From the NCBI RefSeq assembly GCF_018143015.1, contig NC_054746.1, forward strand, positions 18,653,532 to 18,717,531: DNA of 64,000 bases. The letters run 5' to 3'. Shown here one piece after another: positions 25,801 to 38,700 of this stretch. The DNA is from Lytechinus variegatus. Taxonomy: Eukaryota; Echinodermata; Echinoidea; Temnopleuroida; Toxopneustidae. Each line of letters starts with the position of its first letter. The stretch's first letter is position 1. The notes beneath the pieces are model-generated. The model saw only the letters and a program-made list of their open reading frames with translations. It was not told the origin of the DNA and searched no databases. The position numbers and the translations under genes are program-made.

Positions 25801-27163
25801 CTGTAGAGCGATGACGTGCTAGAAGGACACGACCGTAGCTGCCCCGCCCAATCTCCACGAGCGTTACCAGGCTCTGCCAAATGAATTAAAAGATGTCCTT
25901 TAATCCAACTAGAAAGGTAATTCGTATTAATCGATGGAAGTGTGTGTCACTGTTTCGTGTTTTCATTTAGGGTTTAAATCATAAGTGAAAATAATATTAA
26001 TACAACAATATGGGGGTACATATTATGATCTACTCTCCTTTAACTTGTCTTCCCGAACAACACTAAATCAATGTCATATTTGAGATATTGTGCATGTATT
26101 AAAGATGAATTTGATCGACATTACCTTTACAGTCCATCCCATGTCAAAGGTCGAGAGGTCATTGAGTTTGAGAGTTTGACACGTGACACTGGTTTGCAGC
26201 ATTTTGATGACCTCTTCGTCAACACTCTTGTTTTCGTGGACAGATGTCTGTGGTGCAGACTGGCTGTCACAGTGGCTATAAGGTAAGAACAAAATACATT
26301 ATGCATAGTTATCACCTCTTAAAACTTTATACTTTTATTTACTGAAAAATGACTGCTGTGAATAGCTTTATCCGTAGTGATTTTATAAAGTGTTTAGTAA
26401 CTGACTTTTCAATGAAGCATCGATTCGCCTAATTGGCTACATTCAAAATGAATGCAATTTTAGAAGCTACATCCCCCAAGCCCTACCTTACAATAGAGGT
26501 CGATTTTTCAGAAGTGTGGGTTTCCTGATCCTTCGTCTCAAGGAAATCACCACCGGGTAAGCTTCAGCTTCTTGCTTAGCTTTGACTAATTCAATGGCTT
26601 GAAGGATCTCATCACCGTGATCCGACACTGGTCCTTGGGCTAGTCGTCGAGGCCGATTTGCCATGCGTTGAGCTCTTCGTTTTCTCTGAGCTGACATACT
26701 GATGTCTGCCATTTTCAAAGTTTCTGAGATTGATAAAGGATAATGATACGTAAATCGTTTGTGACATAATCATGCAATGCTCTGAAACAAGAAGTTTCAG
26801 TAAGTCGTCATATGTATTTAGATTGTATTCTCAGATTTGATGTCAAGCAACATGACTAGAAAATCAGATTATTTTTTTTTTGGATTTCTTGTAAATTAAT
26901 ATTGTAAAAAGATCTTGCATAGGTGTAAGACTATTATGTCAGAAAATCAATTTAAAATAATATTACAAGACTTGATGATTTTCAGGAGCGGTTTATTTGC
27001 AATTCGATTACCTGGTCAGAAATGGCCAATAAACTTGAGAACGAATCGATTGAATAGGGTAATTCAATTGAAGAAAAGTTTCGAAAGCGAGGAAGAAGCA
27101 ATAGTTGCACTCCGAAAGCTAAATCAAAACTGAGACAAGGAACGTCACTGTTTGTTACTCAAA
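22876..27163 (-). repeat. Array unit 6
   Basis: This 4288-bp unit carries a longer T run near 26872-26880. Its kinase gene (24804-26712) has the most single-base losses of the units that are otherwise complete. Confidence 0.95.
24804..26712 (-). pseudogene. Protein kinase, array copy 6 (several frameshifts)
   Basis: The exons are 26712-26487, 26275-26125, 25873-25206 and 24984-24804. Four single-base losses relative to copies 1-4 are visible: one in exon 1 (GGGG to GGG near 26557), two in exon 3 (GGG to GG near 25796, and CCCC to CCC near 25319), and one in exon 4 (CACTCAG to CATCAG near 24939). Three of the four are in homopolymers. If real, the gene is dead; if some are consensus errors, it could be less damaged. 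The exon-4 loss is shared with copy 7 and is therefore probably real. Confidence 0.75.
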
Positions 27164-30100
27164 GATACCATTCAAAGGGCGCCCTTGTCAACCATTGTTT
27201 CGTCATTAGCTTAAAACTTTCAGCCAATGAAAAAGCGTACCCAACATCACATCAGTGTGCATACCCTATTGACCATTGTGTCGTCATGAGGTCAAAACTT
27301 TCAGCAAATGAGAGCGCGTATCAAACGGCACATTTCCCAATATAATGTGCGCGCGGGAGAATCAGCATGCAAAGCCAATATTTTCTGGCGATTCGAAAAC
27401 ACAAGTGTCGATTCGCGTGTTTTCCTAACTTGCCCTTTATGAGCTTTATTTGTCCAAATCATGTGTTATGTTCATGTGGTTTTCATTTGATCATTATATG
27501 CCTATTTCACGTTTTGAGGGAGAGGGAGAAAGAATTACAGGCGACAGAATGAAAAGACCGAATCGGGGGGGGGGGGTAAGATTCTAGTTTCTTTAATTTT
27601 CTGATGATTTATATGTTTTTGTTGAATAACTTTTAAAACACATTTTCTTCGTTAGTATTTTTTTGTATCTGGGAAGTAAAATGTGATTCTAGTATTGAAT
27701 TTGTTTAGGTAAAGAGTACAATAAAGACAACTGTGAACCCTATCACTATTCGATTTGATTTTGTTTAATGGATAATTCAACAAAGTGCTTGAAGTTTATA
27801 AAGAGACCTCAGTAAGTTATTCTTTGGAAAAACATATTTCTCTTCGAAGATACCACACTCGTAATGGCACACACGAGTTGTTTATTCCAGTGCAGTGCAT
27901 GCCGGACAGGCGTAGGTAAAATTCTAATGTTACCCTTGAAATAATTGATATTCATTATCCATTGTTGTTTACCAAAATACTTTTGAAACAATATGATAAA
28001 TTGATAGTACTTTTTAAAAAAATTAACCTTTCCAATATCTCTTTTTCTTTTCTATGGACTTCCTTTTTGTTTGTATACAAAAGAGTTCAGTTGTTTTAGT
28101 CTTATTTCACCATTGATAATTATTTGTTCAGTACTCAATTTAGGAACTTTTTTCTTTTTTTGCTTTACAGAGGGCTCCCTCTGAGTGAATACATAAAGAA
28201 AATCTCATGGTTAATGGATGTTTTCTTTTTATTTTTTTAAACGAACTTCATAGGAGAATTTGGATATTAATCTTGTCAGCGCGGATGAGAAGTTCCTAGG
28301 GAGTGATCTTACTACTTGAATATTGATTTTGAGACATTCATTGAAGGATAATTATAGGTCTGAGAGCGGGATAAACTTAAGGAGAGGGAATAACAATTCA
28401 TGATTATCTTGAATAATGCAATGATGGTTTATAATGACAATTTTATTATTAAGGCTTAAGGTACAAATTATTAGGGGAGTGTTGGGAATCTACTGCTGAT
28501 AGCAGACAGAGCACGGTATAACGATACCACTTTGACACTTGAATGTCTCCCTCTCAAGGTCACGATTTTATTATGATCTTCAAACCTGGCCACCACAACC
28601 CTATCCCCTCCCTCTCTCTTTCTATCTTTTATTCTACTCTCACGCAAATACGCACGCCCGCTTTCCCTCGATGTCTCTTTCTATCTCTCTCCCTCTTCTC
28701 ACTACCTCTACTATTGTTTTGAGTGATATTTGTGAGGATAATAGAAACCCTCCTTATCATTTTGTCATTGTTCTTGATATCGTTGTTATGATCGACTCTC
28801 CTCTCTTTCACAATCGTCGTCGCCCTCATCACATCGGCTGCTGTTCTTATTATTTATTTGGAGCTCACTTCGTTTTCTAGTTGAAAATAATACCAGTAAA
28901 CCTCAATCTGGAATAATATCTCATGAAGTGGATAGTGTTTTCTAGAGAAACATCTAGAAGATGGAAAATCCTAACTTCGATGAAATTTTCTTCTTGAATG
29001 TATGCGAAAGAATACAATGAGGGACAATGAATGTTTTTATGTGATTTTATTATCAAATGGTGCCAAAATATGAATTATAGTGGGACTACTTTCTGCGTAG
29101 ATGTAGTTTCTTTGTGAACCATCGCTTGACACGCCTCCATCTACTCGGCCGTTGGAGTTTGTCGATTTGAGTTTGGATGGTATCAAGGCTTGGGCGGTGA
29201 TCAGGATCATTTGCCATGCATCAGATCCTATCTTGGTCAGTGTTCGAACCACGGGAGAGTGGAGATCTGAAGTTAGGAGAAACATAAAGAGACGTAAAGG
29301 AAACGGAGATTTTATGCATTGAAACAAAATGATATTCAATGAATGGGTGAAAATCAAAAGGAGAATCAAGAAAATGGTTGCGGTTTGATTATTTCAAGAA
29401 CAGATTTATTATAGACATCTATTATTTTTTGAACAACGAGTTTTCCATTCAATATTATGAGATGGTTATAAAGATAAGATAGTTACCTTCGAATATCTCT
29501 CCCATATCCGAAAAGATACGGCCGATCGAAAACACATCTGAAGCAACTGATGTCGGCTGTTCATCCAGGACAACCTCAGGTGCTATGTAGTCTGCCTCCC
29601 CTCCATGCACATATGCCATTTTCAGTTCTTTGGTGACCCCAACCATTTTTGCTGGTGCCGTCATTGTGCTCGCCATGCCGAAGTCGATGACGACGGCGTT
29701 GTATCGCTTACCGCGTTTTTCTAACAGCACGTTATCATTCTTCAAGTCATTATGGAGAAGTCCGTGATCATGGAACTCCTTCATTCCCTTGACGATATCC
29801 TCTGCGATCTTGACAACGTTGCTGACTGATAGCCGTGGTGGTGCGTGGAGAGGGTAGCCAGTGCCTGTCTTCTTGCATCCGATAAACTCGACGGCCTGGC
29901 AGAGTTCGTTTCCGAGGTCTAGTGTACCCCAGAACTTTGGAAAGTAGGGACTTCCTGACAACAACTGTTGGATCAGTGCCTCCTTTGTAGCTCTGGTCCT
30001 TGTTGCCTTGAGTTCTTCAACCATTTCACCGGGCGACATAAAGTCGTCTGACCAAGACGGTTCTTTGACGGCAAGAGGGACGCCTGTAGAGCGATGACGT

Positions 30101-31439
30101 GCTAGAAGGACACGACCGTAGCTGCCCCGCCCAATCTCCACGAGCGTTACCAGGCTCTGCCAAATGAATTAAAAGATGTCCTTTAATCCAACTAGAAAGG
30201 TAATTCGTATAAATCGATGGAAGTGTGTGTCACTGTTTCGTGTTTTCATTTAGGGTTTAAATCATAAGTGAAAATAATATTAATACAACAATATGGGGGT
30301 ACATATTATGATCTACTTTCCTTTAACTTGTCTTCCCGAACATCACTAAATCAATGTAATATTTGAGATATTGTGCATGTATTAAAGATGAATTTGATCG
30401 ACATTACCTTTACAGTCCATCCCATGTCAAAGGTCGAGAGGTCATTGAGTTTGAGAGTTTGACACGTGACACTGGTTTGCAGCATTTTGATGACCTCTTC
30501 GTCAACACTCTTGTTTTCGTGGACAGATGTCTGTGGTGCAGACTGGCTGTCACAGTGGCTATAAGGTAAGAACAAAATACATTATGCATAGTTATCACCT
30601 CTTAAAACTATACTTTTATTTACTGAAAAATGACTGCTGTGAATAGCTTTATCCGTAGTGATTTTATAAAGTGTTTAGTAACTGACTTTTCAATGAAGCA
30701 TCGATTCGCCTAATTGGCTACATTCAAAATGAATGCAATTTTAGAAGCTACATCCCCCAAGTCCTACCTTACAATAGAGGTCGATTTTTCAGAAGTGTGG
30801 GTTTCCTGATCCTTCGTCTCAAGGAAATCACCACCGGGGTAAGCTTCAGCTTCTTGCTTAGCTTTGACTAATTCAATGGCTTGAAGGATCTCATCACCGT
30901 GATCCGACACTGGTCCTTGGGCTAGTCGTCGAGGCCGATTTGCCATGCGTTGAGCTCTTCGTTTTCTCTGAGCTGACATACTGGTGTCTGCCATTTTCAA
31001 AGTTTCTGAGATTGATAAAGGATAATGATACGTAAATCGTTTGTGACATAATCATGCAATGCTCTGAAACAAGAAAGTTTCAGTAAGTCGTCATATGTAT
31101 TTAGATTGTATTCTCAGATTTGATGTCAAGCAACATGACTACAAAATCAGATTATTTTGGATTTCTTGTAAATTAATATTGTAAAAAGATCTTGCATAGG
31201 TGTAAGACTATTATGTCAGAAAATCAATTTAAAATAATATTACAAGACTTGATGATTTTCAGGAGCGGTTAATTGCAATTCGATTACCTGGTCAGAAATG
31301 GCCAATAAACTTGAGAACGAATCGATTGAATTGGGTAATTCAATTGAAGAAAAGTTTCGAAAGCGAGGAAGAAGCAATAGTTGCACTCCGAAAGCTAAAT
31401 CAAAACTGAGACAAGGAACGTCACTGTTTGTTACTCAAA
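27164..31439 (-). repeat. Array unit 7
   Basis: This 4276-bp unit shares with units 8-10 the GAAACCC variant near 28745 (GACACCC in units 1-6). The kinase gene is at 29086-30994. Confidence 0.95.
29086..30994 (-). pseudogene. Protein kinase, array copy 7 (exon 4 frameshifted)
   Basis: The exons are 30994-30768, 30558-30408, 30156-29487 and 29266-29086. The first three are open and encode a normal N-terminal region (with MADTSMS in place of MADISMS) and most of the kinase domain. One base is missing in exon 4 near 29219. The shift comes just before the segment with subdomain XI Arg374 and replaces the end of the C-lobe and the basic tail with an unrelated 60-residue extension that runs to about 29037. 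Loss of the conserved Arg normally destabilises the C-lobe, so I class it as a probable pseudogene. Confidence 0.72.
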
Positions 31440-34400
31440 GATACCATTCAAAGGGCGCCCTTGTCAACCATTGTTTCGTCATTAGCTTAAAACTTTCAGG
31501 CAGTGAAAAAGCGTACCCAACATCACATCACATTGTGTGCATACCCTATTGACCATTGTGTCGTCATGAGGTCAAAACTTTCAGCAAATGAGAGCGCGTA
31601 TCAAACGGCACATTTCCCAATATAATGTGCGCGCGGGAGAATCAGCATGCAAAGCCAATATTTTCTGGCGATTCGAAAACACAAGAGTGTCGATTCGCGT
31701 GTTTTTCCTAACTTGCCCTTTATGAGCTTTATTTGTCCAAATCATGTGTTATGTTCATGTGGTTTTCATTTGATCATTATATGCCTATTTCACGTTTTGA
31801 GGGAGAGGGAGAAAGAATTACAGGCGACAGAATGAAAAGACCGAATCGGGGGGGGGGGGGTAAGATTCTAGTTTCTTTAATTTTCTGATGATTTATATGT
31901 TTTTGTTGAATAACTTTTAAAACACATTTTCTTCGTTAGTATTTTTTTGTATCTGGGAAGTAAAATGTGATTCTAGTATTGAATTTGTTTAGGTAAAGAG
32001 TACAATAAAGACAACTGTGAACCCTATCACTATTCGATTTGATTTTGTTTAATGGATATTCAACAAAGTGATTGAAGTTTATAAAGAGACCTCAGTAAGT
32101 TATTCTTTGGAAAAACATATTTCTCTTCGAAGATACCACACTCGTAATGGCACGCACACACGAGTTGTTTATTCCAGTGCAGTGCATGCCGGACAGGCGT
32201 AGGTAAAATTCGAATGTTACCCTTGAAATAATTGATATTCATTATCCATTGTTGTTTACCAAAATAATTCTGAAACAATATGATAAATTGATAGTACTTT
32301 TTTTTTTTAAATTTACCTTTCAATATCTCTTTATCTTTCCTATGGACTTCCTTTTTGTTTGTATACAAAAGAGTTCAGTTGTTTTTAGTCTTATTTCACC
32401 ATTTATAATTATTTGTTCAGTACTCAATTTAGGAACTTCTTTATTTTTTTGGTTTCTTTTCAGAGGGCTCCCACTGAGTGAATACATAAAGAAAATCTCA
32501 TGGTTAATGGATGTTTTCTTTTTATTTTTTTAAACGAACTTCATAGGAGAATTTGGATATTAATCTTGTCAGCGCGGATGAGAAGTTCGTAGGGAGTGAT
32601 CTTACTGCTTGAATATTGATTTTGAGACATTCATTGAAGGATAATTATAGGTCTGAGAGCGGGATAAACTTAAGGAGAGGGAATAACAATTCATGATTAT
32701 CTTGAATAATGCAATGATGGTTTATAATGACAATTTTATTATTAAGGCTTAAGGTACAAATTATTAGGGGAGTGTTGGGAATCTACTGCTGATAGCAGAC
32801 AGAGCACGGTATAACGATACCACTTTGACACTTGAATGTCTCCCTCTCAAGGTCACGATTTTATTATGACTCTTCAAACCTGGCCACCACAACCCTATCC
32901 CCTCCCTCTCTCTTTCTATCTTTTATTCTACTCTCACGCAAATACGCACGCCCGCTTTCCCTCGATGTCTCTTTCTATCTCTCTCCCTCTTCTCACTACC
33001 TCTACTATTGTTTTGAGTGATATTTGTGAGGATAATAGAAACCCTCCTTATCATTTTGTCATTGTTCTTGATATCGTTGTTATGATCGACTCTCCTCTCT
33101 TTCACAATCGTCGTCGCCCTCATCACATCGGCTGCTGTTCTTATTATCTATTTGGAGCTCACTTCGTTTTCTAGTTGAAAATAATACCAGTAAACCTCAA
33201 TCTGGAATAATATCTCATGAAGTGGATAGTGTTTTCTAGAGAAACATCTAGAAGATGGAAAATCCTAACTTCGATGAAATTTTCTTCTTGAATGTATGCG
33301 AAAGAATACAATGAGGGACAATGAATGTTTTTATGTGATTTTATTATCAAATGGTGCCAAAATATGAATTATAGTGGGACTACTTTCTGCGTAGATGTAG
33401 TTTCTTTGTGAACCATCGCTTGACACGCCTCCATCTACTCGGCCTTGGAGTTTGTCGATTTGAGTTTGGATGGTATCAAGGCTTGGGCGGTGATCAGGAT
33501 CATTTGCCATGCATTCAGATCCTATCTTGGTCAGTGCTCGAACCACGGGAGAGTGGAGATCTGAAGTTAGGAGAAACATAAAGAGACGTAAAGGAAACGG
33601 AGATTTTTATGCATTGAAACAAAATGATATTCAATGAATGGGTGAAAATCAAAAGGAGAATCAAGAAAATGGTTGCGGTTTGATTATTTCAAGAACAGAT
33701 TTATTATAGACATCTATTATTTTTTGAACAACGAGTTTTCCATTCAATATTATGAGATGGTTATAAAGATAAGATAGTTACCTTCGAATATCTCTCCCAT
33801 ATCCGAAAAGATACGGCCGATCGAAAACACATCTGAAGCAACTGATGTCGGCTGTTCATCCAGGACAACCTCAGGTGCTATGTAGTCTGCCTCCCCTCCA
33901 TGCACATATGCCATTTTCAGTTCTTTGGTGACCCCAACCATTTTTGCTGGTGCCGTCATTGTGCTCGCCATGCCGAAGTCGATGACGACGGCGTTGTATC
34001 GCTTACCGCGTTTTTCTAACAGCACGTTATCATTCTTCAAGTCATTATGGAGAAGTCCGTGATCATGGAACTCCTTCATTCCCTTGACGATATCCTCTGC
34101 GATCTTGACAACGTTGCTGACTGATAGCCGTGGTGGTGCGTGGAGAGGGTAGCCAGTGCCTGTCTTCTTGCATCCGATAAACTCGACGGCCTGGCAGAGT
34201 TCGTTTCCGAGGTCTAGTGTACCCCAGAACTTTGGAAAGTAGGGACTTCCTGACAACAACTGTTGGATCAGTGCCTCCTTTGTAGCTCTGGTCCTTGTTG
34301 CCTTGAGTTCTTCAACCATTTCACCGGGCGACATAAAGTCGTCTGACCAAGACGGTTCTTTGACGGCAAGAGGGACGCCTGTAGAGCGATGACGTGCTAG

Positions 34401-35738
34401 AAGGACACGACCGTAGCTGCCCCGCCAATCTCCACGAGCGTTACCAGGCTCTGCCAAATGAATTAAAAGATGTCCTTTAATCCAACTAGAAAGGTAATTC
34501 GTATTAATCGATGGAAGTGTGTGTCACTGTTTCGTGTTTTCATTTACGGTTTAAATCATAAGTGAAAATAATATTAATACCACAATATGGGGGTACATAT
34601 TATGATCTACTCTCCTTTAACTTGTCTCCCGACACAACACTAAATCAATGTCATATTTGAGATATTGTGCATGTATTTAAGATGAATTTGATCGACATTA
34701 CCTTTACAGTCCAGTCCATCCCATGTCAAAGGTCGAGAGGTCATTGATTTGAGAGTTTGACACGTGACACTGGTTTGCAGCATTTTGATGACCTCTTCGT
34801 CAACACTCTTGTTTTCGTGGACAGATGTCTGTGGTGCAGACTGGCTGTCACAGTGGCTATAAGGTAAGAACAAAATACATTATGCATAGTTATCACCTCT
34901 TAAAACTATACTTTTATTTACTGAAAAATGACTGCAGTGAATAGCTTTATCCATAGTGATTTTATAAAGTGTTTAGTAACTGACTTTTCAATGAAGCATC
35001 GATTCGCCTAATTGGCTACATTCAAAATGAATGCAATTTTAGAAGCTACATCCCCCAAGCCCTACCTTACAATAGAGGTCGATTTTTCAGAAGTGTGGGT
35101 TTCCTGATCCTTCGTCTCAAGGAAATCACCACCGGGGTAAGCTTCAGCTTCTTGCTTAGCTTTGACTAATTCAATGGCTTGAAGGATCTCATCACCGTGA
35201 TCCGACACTGGTCCTTGGGCTAGTCGTCGAGGCCGATTTGCCATGCGTTGAGCTCTTCGTTTTCTCTGAGCTGACATACTGGTGTCTGCCATTTTCAAAG
35301 TTTCTGAGATTGATAAAGGATAATGATACGTAAATCGTTTGTGACATAATCATGCAATGCTCTGAAACAAGAAAGTTTCAGTAAGTCGTCATATGTATTT
35401 AGATTGTATTCTCAGATTTGATGTCAAGCAACATGACTACAAAATCAGATTATTTTGGATTTCTTGTAAATTAATATTGTAAAAAGATCTTGCATAGGTG
35501 TAAGACTATTATGTCAGAAAATCAATTTAAAATAATATTACAAGACTTGATGATTTTCAGGAGCGGTTTAATTGCAATTCGATTACCTGGTCAGAAATGG
35601 CCAATAAACCTGAGAACGAATCGATTGAATAGGGTAATTCAATTGAAGAAAAGTTTCGAAAGCGAGGAAGAAGCAATAGTTGCACTCCGAAAGCTAAATC
35701 AAAACTGAGACAAGGAAGGTCACTGTTTGTTACTCAAA
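31440..35738 (-). repeat. Array unit 8
   Basis: This is the longest complete unit (4299 bp). The promoter-like module carries a CAGGCAGTG change where others have CAGCCAATG, which destroys the CCAAT core; unit 9 shares this change. The kinase gene is at 33380-35292. Confidence 0.95.
33380..35292 (-). pseudogene. Protein kinase, array copy 8 (several indels)
   Basis: The exons are 35292-35066, 34856-34702, 34450-33782 and 33560-33380. Exon 1 is open (MADTSMS). Exon 2 has a 5-bp duplication (AGTCC near 34712) and a 1-base loss near 34748. Exon 3 has the same C-run loss in the Gly-loop codons as copy 5. Exon 4 lacks one base (GGCCGTTGG to GGCCTTGG near 33444), which removes the basic Trp-rich tail and substitutes about 37 other residues. 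With three disrupted exons this copy is unlikely to make an active kinase. Confidence 0.78.
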
Positions 35739-38700
35739 GATACCATTCAAAGGGCGCCCTTGTCAACCATTGTTTCGTCATTAGCTTAAAACTTTCAGGC
35801 AGTGAAAAAGCGTACCCAACATCACATCACATTGTGTGCATACCCTATTGACCATTGTGTCGTCATGAGGTCAAAACTTTCAGCAAATGAGAGCGCGTAT
35901 CAAACGGCACATTTCCCAATATAATGTGCGCGCGGGAGAATCAGCATGCAAAGCCAATATTTTCTGGCGATTCGAAAACACAAGTGTCGATTCGCGTGTT
36001 TTTCCTAACTTGCCCTTTATGAGCTTTATTTTGTCCAAATCATGTGTTATGTTCATGTAGTTTTCATTTGATCATTATATGCCTATTTCACGTTTTGAGG
36101 GAGAGGGAGAAAGAATTACAGGCGACAGAATGAAAAGACCGAATCGGGGGGGGGGGGAAGATTCTAGTTTCTTTAATTTTCTGATGATTTATATGTTTTT
36201 GTTGAATAACTTTTAAAACACATTTTCTTCGTTAGTATTTTTTTGTATCTGGGAAGTAAAATGTGATTCTAGTATTGAATTTGTTTAGGTAAAGAGTACA
36301 ATAAAGACAACTGTGAACCCTATCACTATTCGATTTGATTTTGTTTAATGGATGATTCAACAAAGTGCTTGAAGTTTATAAAGAGACCTCAGTAAGTTAT
36401 TCTTTGGAAAAACATATTTCTCTTCGAAGATACCACACTCGTAATGGCACGCACACACGAGTTGTTTATTCCAGTGCAGTGCATGCCGGACAGGCGTAGG
36501 TAAAATTCGAATGTTACCCTTGAAATAATTGATATTCATTATCCATTGTTGTTTACCAAAATAATTCTGAAACAATATGATAAATTGATAGTACTTTTTT
36601 TTTAAATTTACCTTTCCAATATCTCTTTATCTTTTCTATGGACTTCCTTTTTGTTTGTATACAAAAGAGTTCAGTTGTTTTTAGTCTTATTTCACCATTG
36701 ATAATTATTTGTTCAGTACTCAATTTAGGAACGTTTTTTTTTTTTTTTGCTTTACAGAGGGCTCCCTCTGAGTGAATACATAAAGAAAATCTCATGGTTA
36801 ATGGATGTTTTCTTTTTATTTTTTTAAACGAACTTCATAGGAGAATTTGGATATTAATCTTGTCAGCGCGGATGAGAAGTTCGTAGGGAGTGATCTTACT
36901 GCTTGAATATTGATTTTGAGACATTCATTGAAGGATAATTATAGGTCTGAGAGCGGGATAAACTTAAGGAGAGGGAATAACAATTCATGATTATCTTGAA
37001 TAATGCAATGATGGTTTATAATGACAATTTTATTATTAAGGCTTAAGGTACAAATTATTAGGGGAGTGTTGGGAATCTACTGCTGATAGCAGACAGAGCA
37101 CGGTATAACGATACCACTTTGACACTTGAATGTCTCCCTCTCAAGGTCACGATTTTATTATGACTCTTCAAACCTGGCCACCACAACCCTATCCCCTCCC
37201 TCTCTCTTTCTATCTTTTATTCTACTCTCACGCAAATACGCACGCCCGCTTTCCCTCGATGTCTCTTTCTATCTCTCTCCCTCTTCTCACTACCTCTACT
37301 ATTGTTTTGAGTGATATTTGTGAGGATAATAGAAACCCTCCTTATCATTTTGTCATTGTTCTTGATATCGTTGTTATGATCGACTCTCCTCTCTTTCACA
37401 ATCGTCGTCGCCCTCATCACATCGGCTGCTGTTCTTATTATCTATTTGGAGCTCACTTCGTTTTCTAGTTGAAAATAATACCAGTAAACCTCAATCTGGA
37501 ATAATATCTCATGAAGTGGATAGTGTTTTCTAGAGAAACATCTAGAAGATGGAAAATCCTAACTTCGATGAAATTTTCTTCTTGAATGTATGCGAAAGAA
37601 TACAATGAGGGACAATGAATGTTTTTATGTGATTTTATTATCAAATGGTGCCAAAATATGAATTATAGTGGGACTACTTTCTGCGTAGATGTAGTTTCTT
37701 TGTGAACCATCGCTTGACACGCCTCCATCTACTCGGCCCTGGAGTTTGTCGATTTGAGTTTGGATGGTATCAAGGCTTGGGCGGTGATCAGGATCATTTG
37801 CCATGCATTCAGATCCTATCTTGGTCAGTGCTCGAACCACGGGAGAGTGGAGATCTGAAGTTAGGAGAAACATAAAGAGACGTAAAGGAAACGGAGATTT
37901 TTATGCATTGAAACAAAATGATATTCAATGAATGGGTGAAAATCAAAAGGAGAATCAAGAAAATGGTTGCGGTTTGATTATTTCAAGAACAGATTTATTA
38001 TAGACATCTATTATTTTTGAACAACGAGTTTTCCATTCAATATTATGAGATGGTTATAAAGATAAGATAGTTACCTTCGAATATCTCTCCCATATCCGAA
38101 AAGATACGGCCGATCGAAAACACATCTGAAGCAACTGATGTCGGCTGTTCATCCAGGACAACCTCAGGTGCTATGTAGTCTGCCTCCCCTCCATGCACAT
38201 ATGCCATTTTCAGTTCTTTGGTGACCCCAACCATTTTTGCTGGTGCCGTCATTGTGCTCGCCATGCCGAAGTCGATGACGACGGCGTTGTATCGCTTACC
38301 GCGTTTTTCTAACAGCACGTTATCATTCTTCAAGTCATTATGGAGAAGTCCGTGATCATGGAACTCCTTCATTCCCTTGACGATATCCTCTGCGATCTTG
38401 ACAACGTTGCTGACTGATAGCCGTGGTGGTGCGTGGAGAGGGTAGCCAGTGCCTGTCTTCTTGCATCCGATAAACTCGACGGCCTGGCAGAGTTCGTTTC
38501 CGAGGTCTAGTGTACCCCAGAACTTTGGAAAGTAGGGACTTCCTGACAACAACTGTTGGATCAGTGCCTCCTTTGTAGCTCTGGTCCTTGTTGCTCTGAG
38601 TTCTTCAACCATTTCACCGGGCGACATAAAGTCGTCTGACCAAGACGGTTCTTTGACGGCAAGAGGGACGCCTGTAGAGCGATGACGTGCTAGAAGGACA

